NCBI GenBank assembly: GCA_004553595.1 | Contig: SFKZ01000002.1 | Coordinates: 62,001-126,000, forward strand | Reading direction: 5' to 3' | Length of the DNA: 64,000 bases | Origin: Methanobrevibacter ruminantium | Lineage (GTDB): Archaea > Methanobacteriota > Methanobacteria > Methanobacteriales > Methanobacteriaceae | Shown here: piece by piece, positions 1 to 7,331 of the stretch | Position numbering within the stretch: position 1 is the stretch's first letter | Layout of the letters: each line of letters begins with the position of its first letter | Translations under genes and position numbers: made by a program | Notes under the pieces: model-generated | Told to the model about the DNA's origin: nothing | The model's database searches: none | The model's input: the letters and a program-made list of their open reading frames with translations, nothing else

Positions 1-59
1 GCTTTGCATATTGTATCCTGGACCTCTTGAGTAAGTTTAGCATTGTATTTGTTAGCCAT
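1..59 (-). CDS. N-terminus of a viral protein, possibly terminase small subunit (partial)
   Basis: Only the first 19 codons are present, starting at ATG 59 and reading off the left edge; they begin MANKYNAKLTQE. A short polar start followed by a helix of this type is common in phage terminase small subunits and other helix-turn-helix DNA-packaging proteins. That is only a family resemblance, since the rest of the protein is missing. It lies just downstream of the XhlA-like gene on the same strand, consistent with the start of a structural or packaging module. Confidence 0.4.
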   Translation of the reverse strand, partial: MANKYNAKLTQEVQDTICK

Positions 60-101
60 AAAATCATCACTAAAAACTATTAAAAACTAAAAATAATTCT
101 T

Positions 102-467
102 TTACGTTAGGAAGTGTAGCACCACTCCCACTATAATACTTATTATAGGGATCATGGCTAGCATAGTATTGCGGAAACTGGAAAGGCTGCTTGACTGTTG
201 AGTCACTTCATCCTGTAACTTGTCAATCTTCTCTTCTAAAGCCTTAATCTTATCGTTATTGCCTTGCCTCTGCTTTTGACTTTCTTCAAGTAACACAGTA
301 ACCTTTGTGACCTTTTCCAATAATTCCTGCTGATTGTCCCTATCATATAATAATTCTTTGTTGATGGTATGGAGAGTATCTTTCTTTGTATCCATTTTGA
401 CGTTAAGTTCCACGATGTCCTTTTCTATAGTGGCTAAACGTTCCTCGTAGATACAATTACATGACAC
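102..467 (-). CDS. Coiled-coil protein with C-terminal membrane anchor (XhlA-like)
   Basis: 121 residues. The N-terminus is MSCNC. Residues about 8-95 are a charged heptad-rich coiled coil, and residues about 100-121 form one hydrophobic segment ending at the C-terminus. This layout matches the haemolysin XhlA family (small phage proteins encoded near holin and lysis genes), so a role at the membrane or in lysis is plausible. There is no enzymatic motif. A GGGTGAT ribosome binding site precedes ATG 467. It sits between a hairpin terminator (506-533) and the partial gene at the left edge, so it is probably the first gene of the next transcription unit. Confidence 0.6.
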   Translation of the reverse strand: MSCNCIYEERLATIEKDIVELNVKMDTKKDTLHTINKELLYDRDNQQELLEKVTKVTVLLEESQKQRQGNNDKIKALEEKIDKLQDEVTQQSSSLSSFRNTMLAMIPIISIIVGVVLHFLT

Positions 468-505
468 GCATCATCACCCATTAAAAAATTTTTTTTATTA
501 AAAAA

Positions 506-533
506 GGGAGAACCCAATTCTTTGGATTCTCCC
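506..533. terminator. Strong hairpin, likely bidirectional terminator
   Basis: GGGAGAA at 506-512 pairs with TTCTCCC at 527-533, and CCAA/TTGG continue the stem around a four-base loop. A T-rich tract follows on both strands (TTTTTTAATAAAAA on the minus side, a run of eight T on the plus side). It separates the gene ending at 926 from the gene starting at 467, so it probably ends the long leftward transcript. Confidence 0.6.
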
Positions 534-539
534 AAATTG

Positions 540-925
540 TTTTTTTTGCTGTAGCTATTTATTTAAAAGGCAAACTGTAGAAGCTATTTTTTAAATTTTA
601 ATATGAAAGGAAGATACAATAAACCACCACACAAAAAAAAGATGAGGGGATTTTAGTGATTTTATGAAATATAGGAATTAATCTATGAGATTTACGATGA
701 TTTATCATAAGCGATAGTATAATTGTTATATGTAAGATAATTTAAAGAGTTTCATATTATTTGAAAACAAAAGAAATATTTTTTTAGACTTAGATCTAAA
801 AGAATGATTTAAAGAAAATATGCCCATTTGTCCTTATAGAATTAATCCTACACTCATAAATAAAAATACTAGAAATAGTGAATTATTTTTCAACCCCTTT
901 ATTTTTTTTTGCATGATGGTTTATT
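540..925. other. AT-rich intergenic stretch, no gene seen
   Basis: About 385 bases between the hairpin at 506-533 and the zinc-ribbon gene. I see no supported gene on either strand; an 18-codon basic ORF on the plus strand near 602 lacks a good ribosome binding site. It probably holds the promoter for the 467 gene. Confidence 0.5.
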
Positions 926-1120
926 CTATCCTCCTTTATCCGTGTACATTTGCCTTTTGCCTCCGATGATGTAACCATAAATGTAGTGATTTACTGAAGG
1001 CACTCCTTGGAGTACCAGTCCGCATTCTCTGCAATATGTTTCGTGTTCCAGGAGGCATAGGTTTGTACTGCCACAGCAAGGGCAACTTATTCTGCGTTTC
1101 TTCTTGGTTATGGAAGTCAT
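926..1120 (-). CDS. Stand-alone TFB-like zinc ribbon protein
   Basis: 64 residues. After a basic start (ITKKKRR) comes CPCCGSTNLCLLE and then YCRECGLVLQG. This is the N-terminal zinc ribbon of archaeal TFB/eukaryotic TFIIB (C-x2-C-G-S ... C-x2-C-G-L-V). In TFB that ribbon contacts RNA polymerase and is followed by a B-finger and two cyclin folds. Here the protein stops about 25 residues after the ribbon, so the cyclin domains are absent. Inferred: a viral factor that competes with or imitates host TFB, or an unrelated small zinc ribbon. It stands alone, more than 170 bases from its neighbours. Confidence 0.6.
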   Translation of the reverse strand: MTSITKKKRRISCPCCGSTNLCLLEHETYCRECGLVLQGVPSVNHYIYGYIIGGKRQMYTDKGG

Positions 1121-1261
1121 GTTCTTATGCCAACCCTAGAAAATCGAATTTTTTTTATTAAATGGTGCTTTTTCTAAGCACTTCTTATTTATCACCGAAA
1201 GCATGTGTTTTCACGGACGTAAAAAATAAGAGAAAAAACTGGTAAGATGTACTTCCTCTCA

Positions 1262-1283
1262 CTATATTGTTCTGACAATATAG
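1262..1283. terminator. Perfect 9-bp inverted repeat downstream of the 1295 gene
   Basis: CTATATTGT and ACAATATAG flank a four-base loop. It lies 12 bases past the stop of the gene ending at 1295, so it is a candidate transcript end. No clear T tract follows on the minus strand. Confidence 0.4.
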
Positions 1284-1294
1284 AAACATTTATA

Positions 1295-1603
1295 TTATTT
1301 TGCTGCTAAAGGACCATTAAACTTTTTTATGTTGAACCCTATTCTTTTTGCTTCCTTCACAGCCCATTCATGTTCATCTTCAACTGTGTCTTTGGGTTTC
1401 GTTGAACTTGATGTGCCTTTGCTGCCAAGGGCGGTTATTGTCTTCTTATTGGTGTTTCCCACCTTGTGTCGGTAGTAGTGTTTCATGCTGGATTTGCGGC
1501 TGTTTTCTGCAGTCAGCTTGTCCTGGCATTCCTTGCTGCAGCATGCTTGATTGTTGTATTTTTTCTTGTATTCTTTTCCGCACCATTTACATTTGCTCAT
1601 CAT
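1295..1603 (-). CDS. Small treble-clef zinc finger protein
   Basis: About 102 residues. The N-terminus carries CKWCGKEYKK and then CCSKECQ, giving a C-x2-C ... C-x3-C metal site typical of phage treble-clef proteins, followed by a basic, low-complexity tail. The reading frame is open further upstream. Three consecutive ATG codons (1606, 1603, 1600) lie just after a GGTG site, so the start is within that cluster and overlaps the end of the upstream membrane protein by about 15 bases. No catalytic motif is visible; nucleic-acid binding is the likely role. Function unknown. Confidence 0.65.
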   Translation of the reverse strand: MMSKCKWCGKEYKKKYNNQACCSKECQDKLTAENSRKSSMKHYYRHKVGNTNKKTITALGSKGTSSSTKPKDTVEDEHEWAVKEAKRIGFNIKKFNGPLAAK

Positions 1604-1802
1604 CATCAACACCGTCTTCAGGATATTGTATGCTGCATCTGCAGTTGGCATGATCAGGAACATACCAAGTGACATATTGTTTTTCAGCTTCTTTTATCTT
1701 GTTGCGTGTATACTGATAGTCCTTTAGGAACCATCCTAACATTGTTCCTGCTAAGAACATACTTATCATTGAGATGATTATTTCATAAGCTGCTTCAAGC
1801 AT
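1587..1802 (-). CDS. Small single-span membrane protein
   Basis: 71 residues. Residues about 5-27 form one hydrophobic segment containing a G-x3-G-like pattern. A charged helix follows, and the C-terminal part has HANCRC and an acidic end. An AGGAG site lies upstream of ATG 1802. It overlaps the downstream zinc finger gene and the upstream 45-codon gene. I do not recognise a family. Confidence 0.6.
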   Translation of the reverse strand: MLEAAYEIIISMISMFLAGTMLGWFLKDYQYTRNKIKEAEKQYVTWYVPDHANCRCSIQYPEDGVDDDEQM

Positions 1803-1915
1803 GATCTTTCCACACTCCTTAATGATTTAAGTTTTTCAATATCTGGTTTTGGCTGCATTTCCTCAGCTTGAATCTGTATCCTTATTATTCTTAACTTTTC
1901 ATTCAGTTGGTTCAT
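1778..1915 (-). CDS. 45-residue helical protein
   Basis: Short ORF starting at ATG 1915, preceded by GAGGATGAGG. It overlaps the ASCH gene by 17 bases and the next membrane protein by 25 bases, a translational-coupling layout seen throughout this element. The sequence starts MNQLNEKLRIIRIQIQAEE and looks like one amphipathic helix. No recognised family. Confidence 0.5.
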   Translation of the reverse strand: MNQLNEKLRIIRIQIQAEEMQPKPDIEKLKSLRSVERSCLKQLMK

Positions 1916-2264
1916 TATCCTCATCCTCTAAAGATATGAATTCAAATTGTATATAGTACAGTAATGTTGAAGGTTTGATTTCATCGTAAATTTCGTATAA
2001 TGTTTCCTTCAATAGGTCTTCATGCAAGTATCCTTCTGTCCTTGCGATTTCCTTATTTATCTCATCGAAGCGTATGTATTCTATGTTTGTAATTTTGAGA
2101 TTACCGAATGGTTTGCATCTTAGGTTTTCAAGGATGACTTTGTCAGCATTGTAAGCATGAATCTTATCCCCTATTTTTGCATCGAAATGTCTACGTATTA
2201 TGCTGGTTTTGATTCCTTCCTTTATTGGGTTAATGTATTCTCCATTAAATCCTAAATCATTCAA
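1899..2264 (-). CDS. ASCH domain protein
   Basis: 121 residues. The start reads FNGEYINPIKEGIKTSIIRR followed by GDKIHAYNADK. This is the ASCH signature: a beta-barrel related to PUA, with a conserved G-K-T ... R and a following G-D pair. ASCH proteins bind or modify RNA, and some hydrolyse modified nucleosides; they are frequent in phages. A GGAGG site precedes ATG 2264. It overlaps the 2261 gene by 4 bases and so is probably co-translated. Substrate not predictable. Confidence 0.7.
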   Translation of the reverse strand: MNDLGFNGEYINPIKEGIKTSIIRRHFDAKIGDKIHAYNADKVILENLRCKPFGNLKITNIEYIRFDEINKEIARTEGYLHEDLLKETLYEIYDEIKPSTLLYYIQFEFISLEDEDNEPTE

Positions 2265-2443
2265 TTTGATTCCTCCCTTCTTTCAACGTATTTCATAACT
2301 ATATCTTTTGTTTCAGTATCAATCATAATGTCATTTACATAATATGCTCCATCCTCCACTAGAAAGAATATTGTGTAATCTTTTATCACTTTGAAAAACA
2401 ATTTGACAAACCAATACTGCAAACTCTCAATCATAAAGATCAT
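2261..2443 (-). CDS. Hypothetical protein, 60 aa
   Basis: The N-terminus is aromatic and hydrophobic (residues about 8-27 could be membrane-associated) and the C-terminal half is charged. Two ATG codons are possible, at 2443 and 2434; the GGGAG site is nearer to a normal distance for 2434. The stop overlaps the start of the ASCH gene. No recognised family. Confidence 0.5.
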   Translation of the reverse strand: MIFMIESLQYWFVKLFFKVIKDYTIFFLVEDGAYYVNDIMIDTETKDIVMKYVERREESN

Positions 2444-2467
2444 TTCTCCCAGTAAGGTTTAAAATAT

Positions 2468-2989
2468 TCATGAAAATCTACCTGAATTAATTTCCTCAGC
2501 AATCTTAAGTAACTTTTCCTTATCAATAGAATATTTGATAGTTTTACCTTGGAAATTTAATCCGTATTCCTGCTTACCATTAGGTTTTATTCCATTTTTC
2601 ACAACCCTTGCATAATCTTTCCACCAATACCCATTTTTACCACTTTTTTTAGCTATAGCTTCTTTGCTTTGTTTTCTACCAGTTAATGTTTTACTTATTT
2701 TTCTACGTGTTTCCTCTGAAACAGTATGCCCCATTTTTGATTGACTTACCTTATTTTTTACTTCTTGAGTACGGGGAACACCTGTATAATGGACTTTAGG
2801 ATGTTCTTCTCTAGTAATCAATTGTAAATTTAATACATCATTATTCAATTTGTTACCGTCAATATGATGTACTAAAATATCTTCAGGTATTGGAACACCT
2901 AATGCTTCTTCCGCAATCAGCCTATGTTCCCTAATTTCTTTACCATTTTTATAAATCATATTATACCCTTGAGAATTTATCCAACCCAT
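2468..2989 (-). CDS. HNH endonuclease with NUMOD3 repeats
   Basis: 173 residues from ATG 2989, chosen because GAGGA lies 8 bases upstream and the codon directly follows the stop of the HAD gene. Residues about 40-70 contain LVHHIDGNKLNN and ITREEHPKVH, the His-His and Asn residues of an HNH nuclease. Residues about 78-118 contain repeated short S/T-x-E-x-x-x-K/R-I-S segments of the NUMOD3 type, which bind DNA in homing endonucleases. Known: such genes are selfish and spread by cutting empty alleles. It is free-standing between ordinary viral genes. It is related to the HNH genes at 7483 and 10073. Confidence 0.85.
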   Translation of the reverse strand: MGWINSQGYNMIYKNGKEIREHRLIAEEALGVPIPEDILVHHIDGNKLNNDVLNLQLITREEHPKVHYTGVPRTQEVKNKVSQSKMGHTVSEETRRKISKTLTGRKQSKEAIAKKSGKNGYWWKDYARVVKNGIKPNGKQEYGLNFQGKTIKYSIDKEKLLKIAEEINSGRFS

Positions 2990-2991
2990 AA

Positions 2992-3324
2992 CTATTCCTC
3001 CCAATAAGTTTTAAAATTATTTATGTGGTGTAATGCTTCCGCATAATCACCATTAAATTTAATTGCTCTGTCATCAACAAAACAAACTACATTTTTAGGT
3101 TTGAAGCTTGTGACATCCGCCACATATTGCCATAGATCATACTCGTTCAGCCATCTTATGATATGTGAATACCTTCTAGCTGACAATATGATTACAGTGA
3201 ATCTTTTACTGAGTTTTTCAAGGAATTCTTTAGCACCTGGCCTTGGTGTTCCTAAATTATCTCCATCATATCCTTTGTAATTGTTAAGTACACCGTCAAA
3301 GTCTATACATATTATTGGTTTCAT
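2992..3324 (-). CDS. HAD-superfamily phosphatase-like protein
   Basis: 110 residues. Motif I is CIDFDGVLNN (nucleophile Asp8, acid Asp10), motif II is IILSARR, and motif IV is CFVDDRA. There is no large cap domain, so this is a minimal HAD fold similar to phage polynucleotide 3'-phosphatases and to small nucleotidases. The start codon overlaps the stop of the upstream 51-residue gene as TAATG, implying translational coupling. Substrate unknown; nucleic-acid end repair or nucleotide dephosphorylation are both reasonable. Confidence 0.8.
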   Translation of the reverse strand: MKPIICIDFDGVLNNYKGYDGDNLGTPRPGAKEFLEKLSKRFTVIILSARRYSHIIRWLNEYDLWQYVADVTSFKPKNVVCFVDDRAIKFNGDYAEALHHINNFKTYWEE

Positions 3325-3479
3325 TACTTAGCCTCCCAGTATGGGCATTCTGTTATGCTTCCGTCCTCGTTGAATTCCTTGACACGGCCAAGGTAACATA
3401 CAGTAAGGAACTCATCCTCATATTGGTAATGTTTGCATTGACCGCATAATGCCTTGATAGTGATAGTCTCTTCAGTCAT
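3324..3479 (-). CDS. 51-residue four-cysteine protein
   Basis: Starts at ATG 3479 and ends with TAA overlapping the HAD start. It contains LCGQCKHYQY, VCYLG and ECPYW, so four cysteines in two pairs could bind one zinc ion. The gene overlaps the upstream coiled-coil gene by 8 bases. No recognised family; similar tiny cysteine proteins recur in this element at 4281, 7227 and 10625. Confidence 0.6.
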   Translation of the reverse strand: MTEETITIKALCGQCKHYQYEDEFLTVCYLGRVKEFNEDGSITECPYWEAK

Positions 3480-3795
3480 ATTCCCTTATCTCCCAATTAT
3501 TTAAAATATTTATAATATCTTGTTTGGCATAATTGCCGTCTATGTTAGATTTGTAACAGAAACTCTCAAGATAATTGAGAAGTTCATGAAATGACTTTTC
3601 TCTATCATCCATATGTTTCGTACGGATTTTCAAGAGAATAGTTTTCCTTTCTAATTGATTCCTTAATCGCTCATTCTCTTCATAGAGTTTATTCAACAAA
3701 TCTACAACTTCACTCTCATTTAAATCATGATCATTGTCCATTATCTGATATTGTAATACTGTTTCAGAAGATAACCTAAATTTTTTCTCACTCAT
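3472..3795 (-). CDS. Coiled-coil protein of the provirus LLNxLYEEN family
   Basis: 107 residues. After a variable start, VVDLLNKLYEENERLRNQLE begins a leucine-zipper-like coiled coil at about residue 31. The same core (LLN-x-L-Y-E-x-N-x-x-L) occurs in the 13425 gene, and a shorter form (LLNEADF) in the 4571 gene. Function unknown; probably a structural or protein-interaction role. ATG 3795 overlaps the stop of the upstream gene. Confidence 0.6.
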   Translation of the reverse strand: MSEKKFRLSSETVLQYQIMDNDHDLNESEVVDLLNKLYEENERLRNQLERKTILLKIRTKHMDDREKSFHELLNYLESFCYKSNIDGNYAKQDIINILNNWEIREYD

Positions 3796-4277
3796 TATAC
3801 ATCACCATCAATTAACCTTTCTAAAAAATCTATTTTAGCAATTAATTTAGTATTTTTCTGCTTCAACAGCTCATTGTTTTCTTTTGCTATATCATATGCT
3901 TCTTCAAGACCCTCATTTTCCTTCAACAATGCTTTCAAAGCACCTATTTCTTTTTCTTGAAAATTAATCACAAAATTCAAGTCTTTTATCTCTTTCTGAA
4001 AAGTGTAGAACATATCACATTTATCCTTTCCAATAACATCAAGTAATTGTTTTCTTGTTAGTAATACTCCTCCATCTTCAAGAATGCCATATACCCTTTG
4101 ATTCTCTTTTTCTAATCGTTGTATTATAGCTTCTTTCTCATTCAATACCTCACACATATCATCAGCTTGAGAACGATAATTTAATTCCTGCACTTCCCGA
4201 TTCAACAATGTTTCTTCTTGATTGTCTTTAACTTTACAAGAATAATCATTCCATCTTTCAAATCGTTTTTCATTCAT
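3795..4277 (-). CDS. Long coiled-coil protein
   Basis: 160 residues, almost entirely predicted helix with heptads at about 25-65 and 90-155, and no membrane segment or metal site. It starts MNEKRFERWNDYS, resembling the MDKKRFEITEYG start of the 13425 gene, which suggests a diverged member of the same family. No function can be assigned. Its stop overlaps the start of the next coiled-coil gene by one base. Confidence 0.6.
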   Translation of the reverse strand: MNEKRFERWNDYSCKVKDNQEETLLNREVQELNYRSQADDMCEVLNEKEAIIQRLEKENQRVYGILEDGGVLLTRKQLLDVIGKDKCDMFYTFQKEIKDLNFVINFQEKEIGALKALLKENEGLEEAYDIAKENNELLKQKNTKLIAKIDFLERLIDGDV

Positions 4278-4280
4278 TCT

Positions 4281-4406
4281 TTACCACTTCCTTGCAAGCA
4301 CGAAATGATTGCAATTCTTACATTCAAAAGTCACTGTTTCCTTATCCTCATGATGATAAACTAATGGAGACTTGCACTTTGGACATTTATATCGTTTCTC
4401 ACTCAT
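4281..4406 (-). CDS. 41-residue zinc ribbon protein
   Basis: The sequence has YKCPKCKSPLVY followed by FECKNCNHFV, a C-x2-C ... C-x2-C zinc ribbon covering almost the whole protein. ATG 4406 overlaps the TGA of the upstream 55-residue gene (ATGA). Mini-ribbons of this kind are common in archaeal viruses and plasmids and are presumed to bind nucleic acid or a partner protein. Confidence 0.65.
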   Translation of the reverse strand: MSEKRYKCPKCKSPLVYHHEDKETVTFECKNCNHFVLARKW

Positions 4407-4570
4407 CTAAATCCACCTACACTAAGTATCATATTTTCATTCAAAACATCCTTTAATTCAGAAGAAGTTTCACATGATCTGCATTTTTCTAATAGCTCCT
4501 CTTCAGAGCAATTCCATTTAACTATAAACTTCAGTTTCAATTCTCCAATATTCATAACATTAAAACTCAT
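4403..4570 (-). CDS. Hypothetical protein, 55 aa
   Basis: Begins at ATG 4570 directly after the stop of the 4571 gene and ends in an ATGA overlap with the zinc ribbon gene. It has three cysteines (NCSEEE, KCRSCETS). No recognised family. Its place in a chain of overlapped genes is the main reason to accept it. Confidence 0.5.
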   Translation of the reverse strand: MSFNVMNIGELKLKFIVKWNCSEEELLEKCRSCETSSELKDVLNENMILSVGGFR

Positions 4571-4837
4571 TCATATCACACCCATACGCTTAGCAAACTT
4601 CCTCAAATCCTCATGCCCACCAACAACATCCTTCAAACCAACCTCAAACTTTAAGCATCTTCTGCGGAAATGATGAAGAGAAATCTTCATATTATCATTC
4701 CTGCTCTTTTCAATCCTCAAATCCTCACGTACAAAATCAGCTTCATTCAACAACAAGACGATCCGTTCATTGCTAATCACTAAACCATTTTCACATATTC
4801 TGCCATCATCATTAATGGTAAATACCTTATCTCTCAT
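4571..4837 (-). CDS. Hypothetical protein related to provirus LLN family
   Basis: 88 residues from ATG 4837 (GGTGAT lies just upstream; a GTG at 4846 is a weaker choice). It contains ICENGLVISNERIVLLLNEA near the N-terminus, which resembles the start of the LLN-type coiled-coil proteins at 3472 and 13425, then a basic C-terminal half. Function unknown. Confidence 0.55.
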   Translation of the reverse strand: MRDKVFTINDDGRICENGLVISNERIVLLLNEADFVREDLRIEKSRNDNMKISLHHFRRRCLKFEVGLKDVVGGHEDLRKFAKRMGVI

Positions 4838-4867
4838 ATTAATCACCTAATCCTCTTCAAATTCTTA

Positions 4868-5640
4868 TTACATATAATCATATAATCTCCTCTGTGCTTT
4901 TTCGTTTTTTATTCGTCTCTCTGCTATTTTAAAATATTCCTTGTCTAATTCTATGCCTATGAAGTTTCGGTTGGTTTGTAGGCAAGCGACTCCCGTACTG
5001 CCCCCCCCATAGTGAAATCAAGAACAAGGTCATCTTCGTTCGTATAAGTTTTAATAAAATATTCTAACAGTTTTACTGGTTTTTGTGTTGGGTGTGATGA
5101 TGTGGCATTATTTGCCTCCGTTTTATATTTATTACATCGGATTACTGATAGTGGAAATCTGTATCCATCATCAATATAGGGGGTTCTTTGTTTTACTTGG
5201 CCGTAGGTGTTGTTTACGGGTGTTTTAGTTATTGGTTTGGTGTGTTTAATGCCAACATATCTTTTTTGAGGGTTATAAGTGGGCAGTTTCTTATAAAATA
5301 CACTAATAATCTCATGACAGGGTAAAGGTGTGCGGTTAGCATTTAAGAAGTTAGTTCCATTTTTTTTATCCCATACCCAATCATATTTAAATTCATTTAT
5401 ATTACTCATTCTTAAATGACTGCTAAATGGTTCTGCACCAAATAAAAGCATAGGAGTGTTCTCATTTGATAACTTATGTAAATTATCCCACATCTCTTTG
5501 AATGGGATTACATTATCCCATTTGCACCGTGTGGTGCCATAAGGAGGGTCGGTCAAGACTAAATCCACTTTTACACCATCATTGGCAAGTTTATGCATTT
5601 CTTCTAGGCAATCACCTTGTATAAGTTTAACTTCACTCAT
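4868..5640 (-). pseudogene. Beta-class DNA methyltransferase, frameshifted in a G tract
   Basis: The reading frame from ATG 5640 (AGAGG upstream) has QGDCLEEM, then the catalytic TDPPYGTT at about residues 30-37, a target-recognition region, and HPTQKPVKLLEYFI. It then reaches the SAM-binding motif DFTMGG and fails. The complement of C5001-C5008 is a run of eight G. As written, the frame ends 22 codons later at 4957. With one more G the frame continues as GGGSTGVACLQ ... FIGIELDKEYF and stops at 4868, giving a normal-length N6-adenine or N4-cytosine methyltransferase (PF01555). Viral methyltransferases usually protect DNA from host restriction. No restriction gene is adjacent. The state is either phase-off, decayed, or a sequencing error. 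Confidence 0.8.
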
Positions 5641-5663
5641 CTTAAACCTCTTTCTCTTCATAA

Positions 5664-5846
5664 TCACATTCCAGTATTGCTGTTTTCAAGCAAGTATTCT
5701 CTCCAGTCATCCTTTGCGTGTTCCTCTTGGAATTCCTCGCCTTCATAATCCTTGAGGAAATCCTCATAGGTTTTGTTGAGTTTTTGTGTGTCTGTTATGT
5801 AGTAGATCTCATCCATATCTACACTTTGGTATCTTTCGTTTTCCAT
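5664..5846 (-). CDS. Acidic hypothetical protein, 60 aa
   Basis: Start at ATG 5846 chosen because AGGAGG sits 9 bases upstream and the codon follows the stop of the upstream gene. The open frame extends nine codons further. The sequence is acidic (DMDEIYYITD, DYEGEEFQEE). No recognised family. The extended frame of the methyltransferase overlaps its stop, but the likely methyltransferase start does not. Confidence 0.5.
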   Translation of the reverse strand: MENERYQSVDMDEIYYITDTQKLNKTYEDFLKDYEGEEFQEEHAKDDWREYLLENSNTGM

Positions 5847-5850
5847 TAAC

Positions 5851-6081
5851 CTAATCCTCCTCTGGTATTTCATTATTGATTTCTAAACGATTTAGAATAC
5901 GAACTTTCATATCATCCTGAACAATTTCCATGCCTAAAGGGTAAACTCCAACATCTTCATAGTCTTCTTGAATCAGATTCCCTAGACTTTTACTGTGATC
6001 GTGAATGTGTTCATAAATGTCACACCCATTTTCTGAAGGAATCCTTAAGATTACAGCAAACAAAACATCATAACAATTCAT
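5851..6081 (-). CDS. Hypothetical protein, 76 aa
   Basis: A small soluble acidic protein beginning MNCYDVLFAVILR, with a likely alternating strand/helix pattern. No metal site or recognised motif. GAGGTG precedes ATG 6081. Confidence 0.5.
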   Translation of the reverse strand: MNCYDVLFAVILRIPSENGCDIYEHIHDHSKSLGNLIQEDYEDVGVYPLGMEIVQDDMKVRILNRLEINNEIPEED

Positions 6082-6101
6082 TTAAATTTCACCTCTTCAA
6101 T

Positions 6102-6392
6102 TTATAATCTCATTTGCTTCTTTTCATCAGACACTCGACTTTGCAGAGTGTCAATATCATCACTTAAACGCCTTATATCTCTTCTGAAATCAGACAAACG
6201 GAAATCAAGAACATCATCCACATAATCCTCCATGATCTTTTTCAACCTTTTATTAGTGCCCTTATCTATACTTCTGCTCAGCTCTTTCAAATCTTTCACA
6301 TCATCGATTAGCTCATCAAGCTTAGCATTCATATTATCTATCTTTTCCTCTAATTTTTCAACATCTCCGATACAATAACAATCATCACACAT
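6102..6392 (-). CDS. Coiled-coil protein with N-terminal cysteines
   Basis: 96 residues. The start is MCDDCYC, then a continuous charged coiled coil from about residue 10 to 92. The N-terminal cysteine cluster followed by a coil resembles the 102-467 protein (MSCNC plus coil), but here there is no membrane anchor. It directly abuts the upstream gene. Function unknown. Confidence 0.55.
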   Translation of the reverse strand: MCDDCYCIGDVEKLEEKIDNMNAKLDELIDDVKDLKELSRSIDKGTNKRLKKIMEDYVDDVLDFRLSDFRRDIRRLSDDIDTLQSRVSDEKKQMRL

Positions 6393-6725
6393 TTAACCGC
6401 CCCCTGGATAATAAGGTTGATCCTTATCTCTTAATATAAAAATAGTCCTAACTGTTACAGGTTCTGGTAAAAAATGAATTTTTTTCATTGAATTTGCAAC
6501 TTGAAGATTGAAGTCTTTACATAATAAATCTATGACTTCCTGGTTTGCCTCACCAGTAAAGGCAACCTTCACTTCATCCCATGCATCAAAATTTATTCCT
6601 ACAGTAAAACGGCCCATTTTTTCATGAGACTCTTCCCACTCATCTAGAATATCCTGAAACTCAATTTTCCTTTTGTAAAATTCTTTTCTTGCTTTTCCCA
6701 TCTCTTTCAAGTAATCAATTTCCAT
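6393..6725 (-). CDS. Hypothetical protein, 110 aa
   Basis: Mixed helix then strand composition (helical 1-40, strands from about 45), ending in a Gly-rich tail (YYPGGG). No recognised motif. It directly abuts the genes on either side. Confidence 0.5.
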   Translation of the reverse strand: MEIDYLKEMGKARKEFYKRKIEFQDILDEWEESHEKMGRFTVGINFDAWDEVKVAFTGEANQEVIDLLCKDFNLQVANSMKKIHFLPEPVTVRTIFILRDKDQPYYPGGG

Positions 6726-6726
6726 T

Positions 6727-6993
6727 TTAAAAATCTCCTAAAGTAGTCTGAGCTTTCGCTTCAGCTTTCTTAAATTCAGATTCAACCCATCTTTTACAGC
6801 TAGCTGTGGCAAACTGGAATACATCACACACCATAATAGTGATGTCCAAGTCCCATTTCCTAGTGAAATGCTTGGAATTGCGATTATTGCAATTCCAACC
6901 ACTTTCATTTATGGCATCATAGACACTATATTCGCAGAGATGACATAGTTCCATGTTCTTATGCTGCATAAATAATGAATCCTTACTACTCAT
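6727..6993 (-). CDS. Cysteine-rich hypothetical protein, 88 aa
   Basis: Six cysteines occur, including ELCHLCEYS, WNCNN, VCDVF and SCKRW, enough to bind one or two metal ions. The C-terminus is a charged helix ending TTLGDF. Possibly nucleic-acid binding; no family recognised. Confidence 0.55.
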   Translation of the reverse strand: MSSKDSLFMQHKNMELCHLCEYSVYDAINESGWNCNNRNSKHFTRKWDLDITIMVCDVFQFATASCKRWVESEFKKAEAKAQTTLGDF

Positions 6994-7008
6994 TTTTCAT
7001 TCACGCCT

Positions 7009-7230
7009 TTAAATGTACACATTCAGGATTTTTCTTCTGAAATCCCTAGCAAAAACCTTGCAATGCCAATCCTTACCAGGGAAATCATATGTCTTGCCAG
7101 TCATCATAGTTACCCTAACTAGAGGGTTCCCTTCCTCTGTCCTGTAGATTCCACAGCTAAGAACATTGCTTCTTATCCTGTAGAATCTATCCAACAGGTA
7201 GTCTCGGCCTTTCTTGGTAGTGATACTCAT
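7009..7230 (-). CDS. Hypothetical basic protein, 73 aa
   Basis: Basic and strand-rich, with an N-terminal helix (GRDYLLDRFYRIRS). ATG 7230 overlaps the TGA of the upstream 34-residue gene. No recognised family. Confidence 0.5.
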   Translation of the reverse strand: MSITTKKGRDYLLDRFYRIRSNVLSCGIYRTEEGNPLVRVTMMTGKTYDFPGKDWHCKVFARDFRRKILNVYI

Positions 7231-7331
7231 TCCTCATCACTCCTGAAGATACAGTTTTCATAACTTAGAATATCATCAAACAAGTCACAATAATCATCAG
7301 TTTTATGTTTGCAATCCTCGCAAAAACTCAT
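7227..7331 (-). CDS. 34-residue cysteine protein
   Basis: Begins at ATG 7331 and has ATGA overlaps with both neighbours. The sequence contains CEDCKHK, YCDLFDD and NCIF, so four cysteines could form one zinc site. It is accepted mainly because of the precise start/stop overlaps. Confidence 0.5.
   Translation of the reverse strand: MSFCEDCKHKTDDYCDLFDDILSYENCIFRSDEE

Noticed and set aside
602..655. 18-codon basic plus-strand ORF (MKGRYNKPPHKKK...)
   Set aside because: No good ribosome binding site, opposite to the local gene direction, and nothing follows it.
1136..1210. 22-codon minus-strand leader ORF before the zinc-ribbon gene
   Set aside because: Overlaps a small hairpin and AT-rich sequence; the codon content looks random and no ribosome site stands out.
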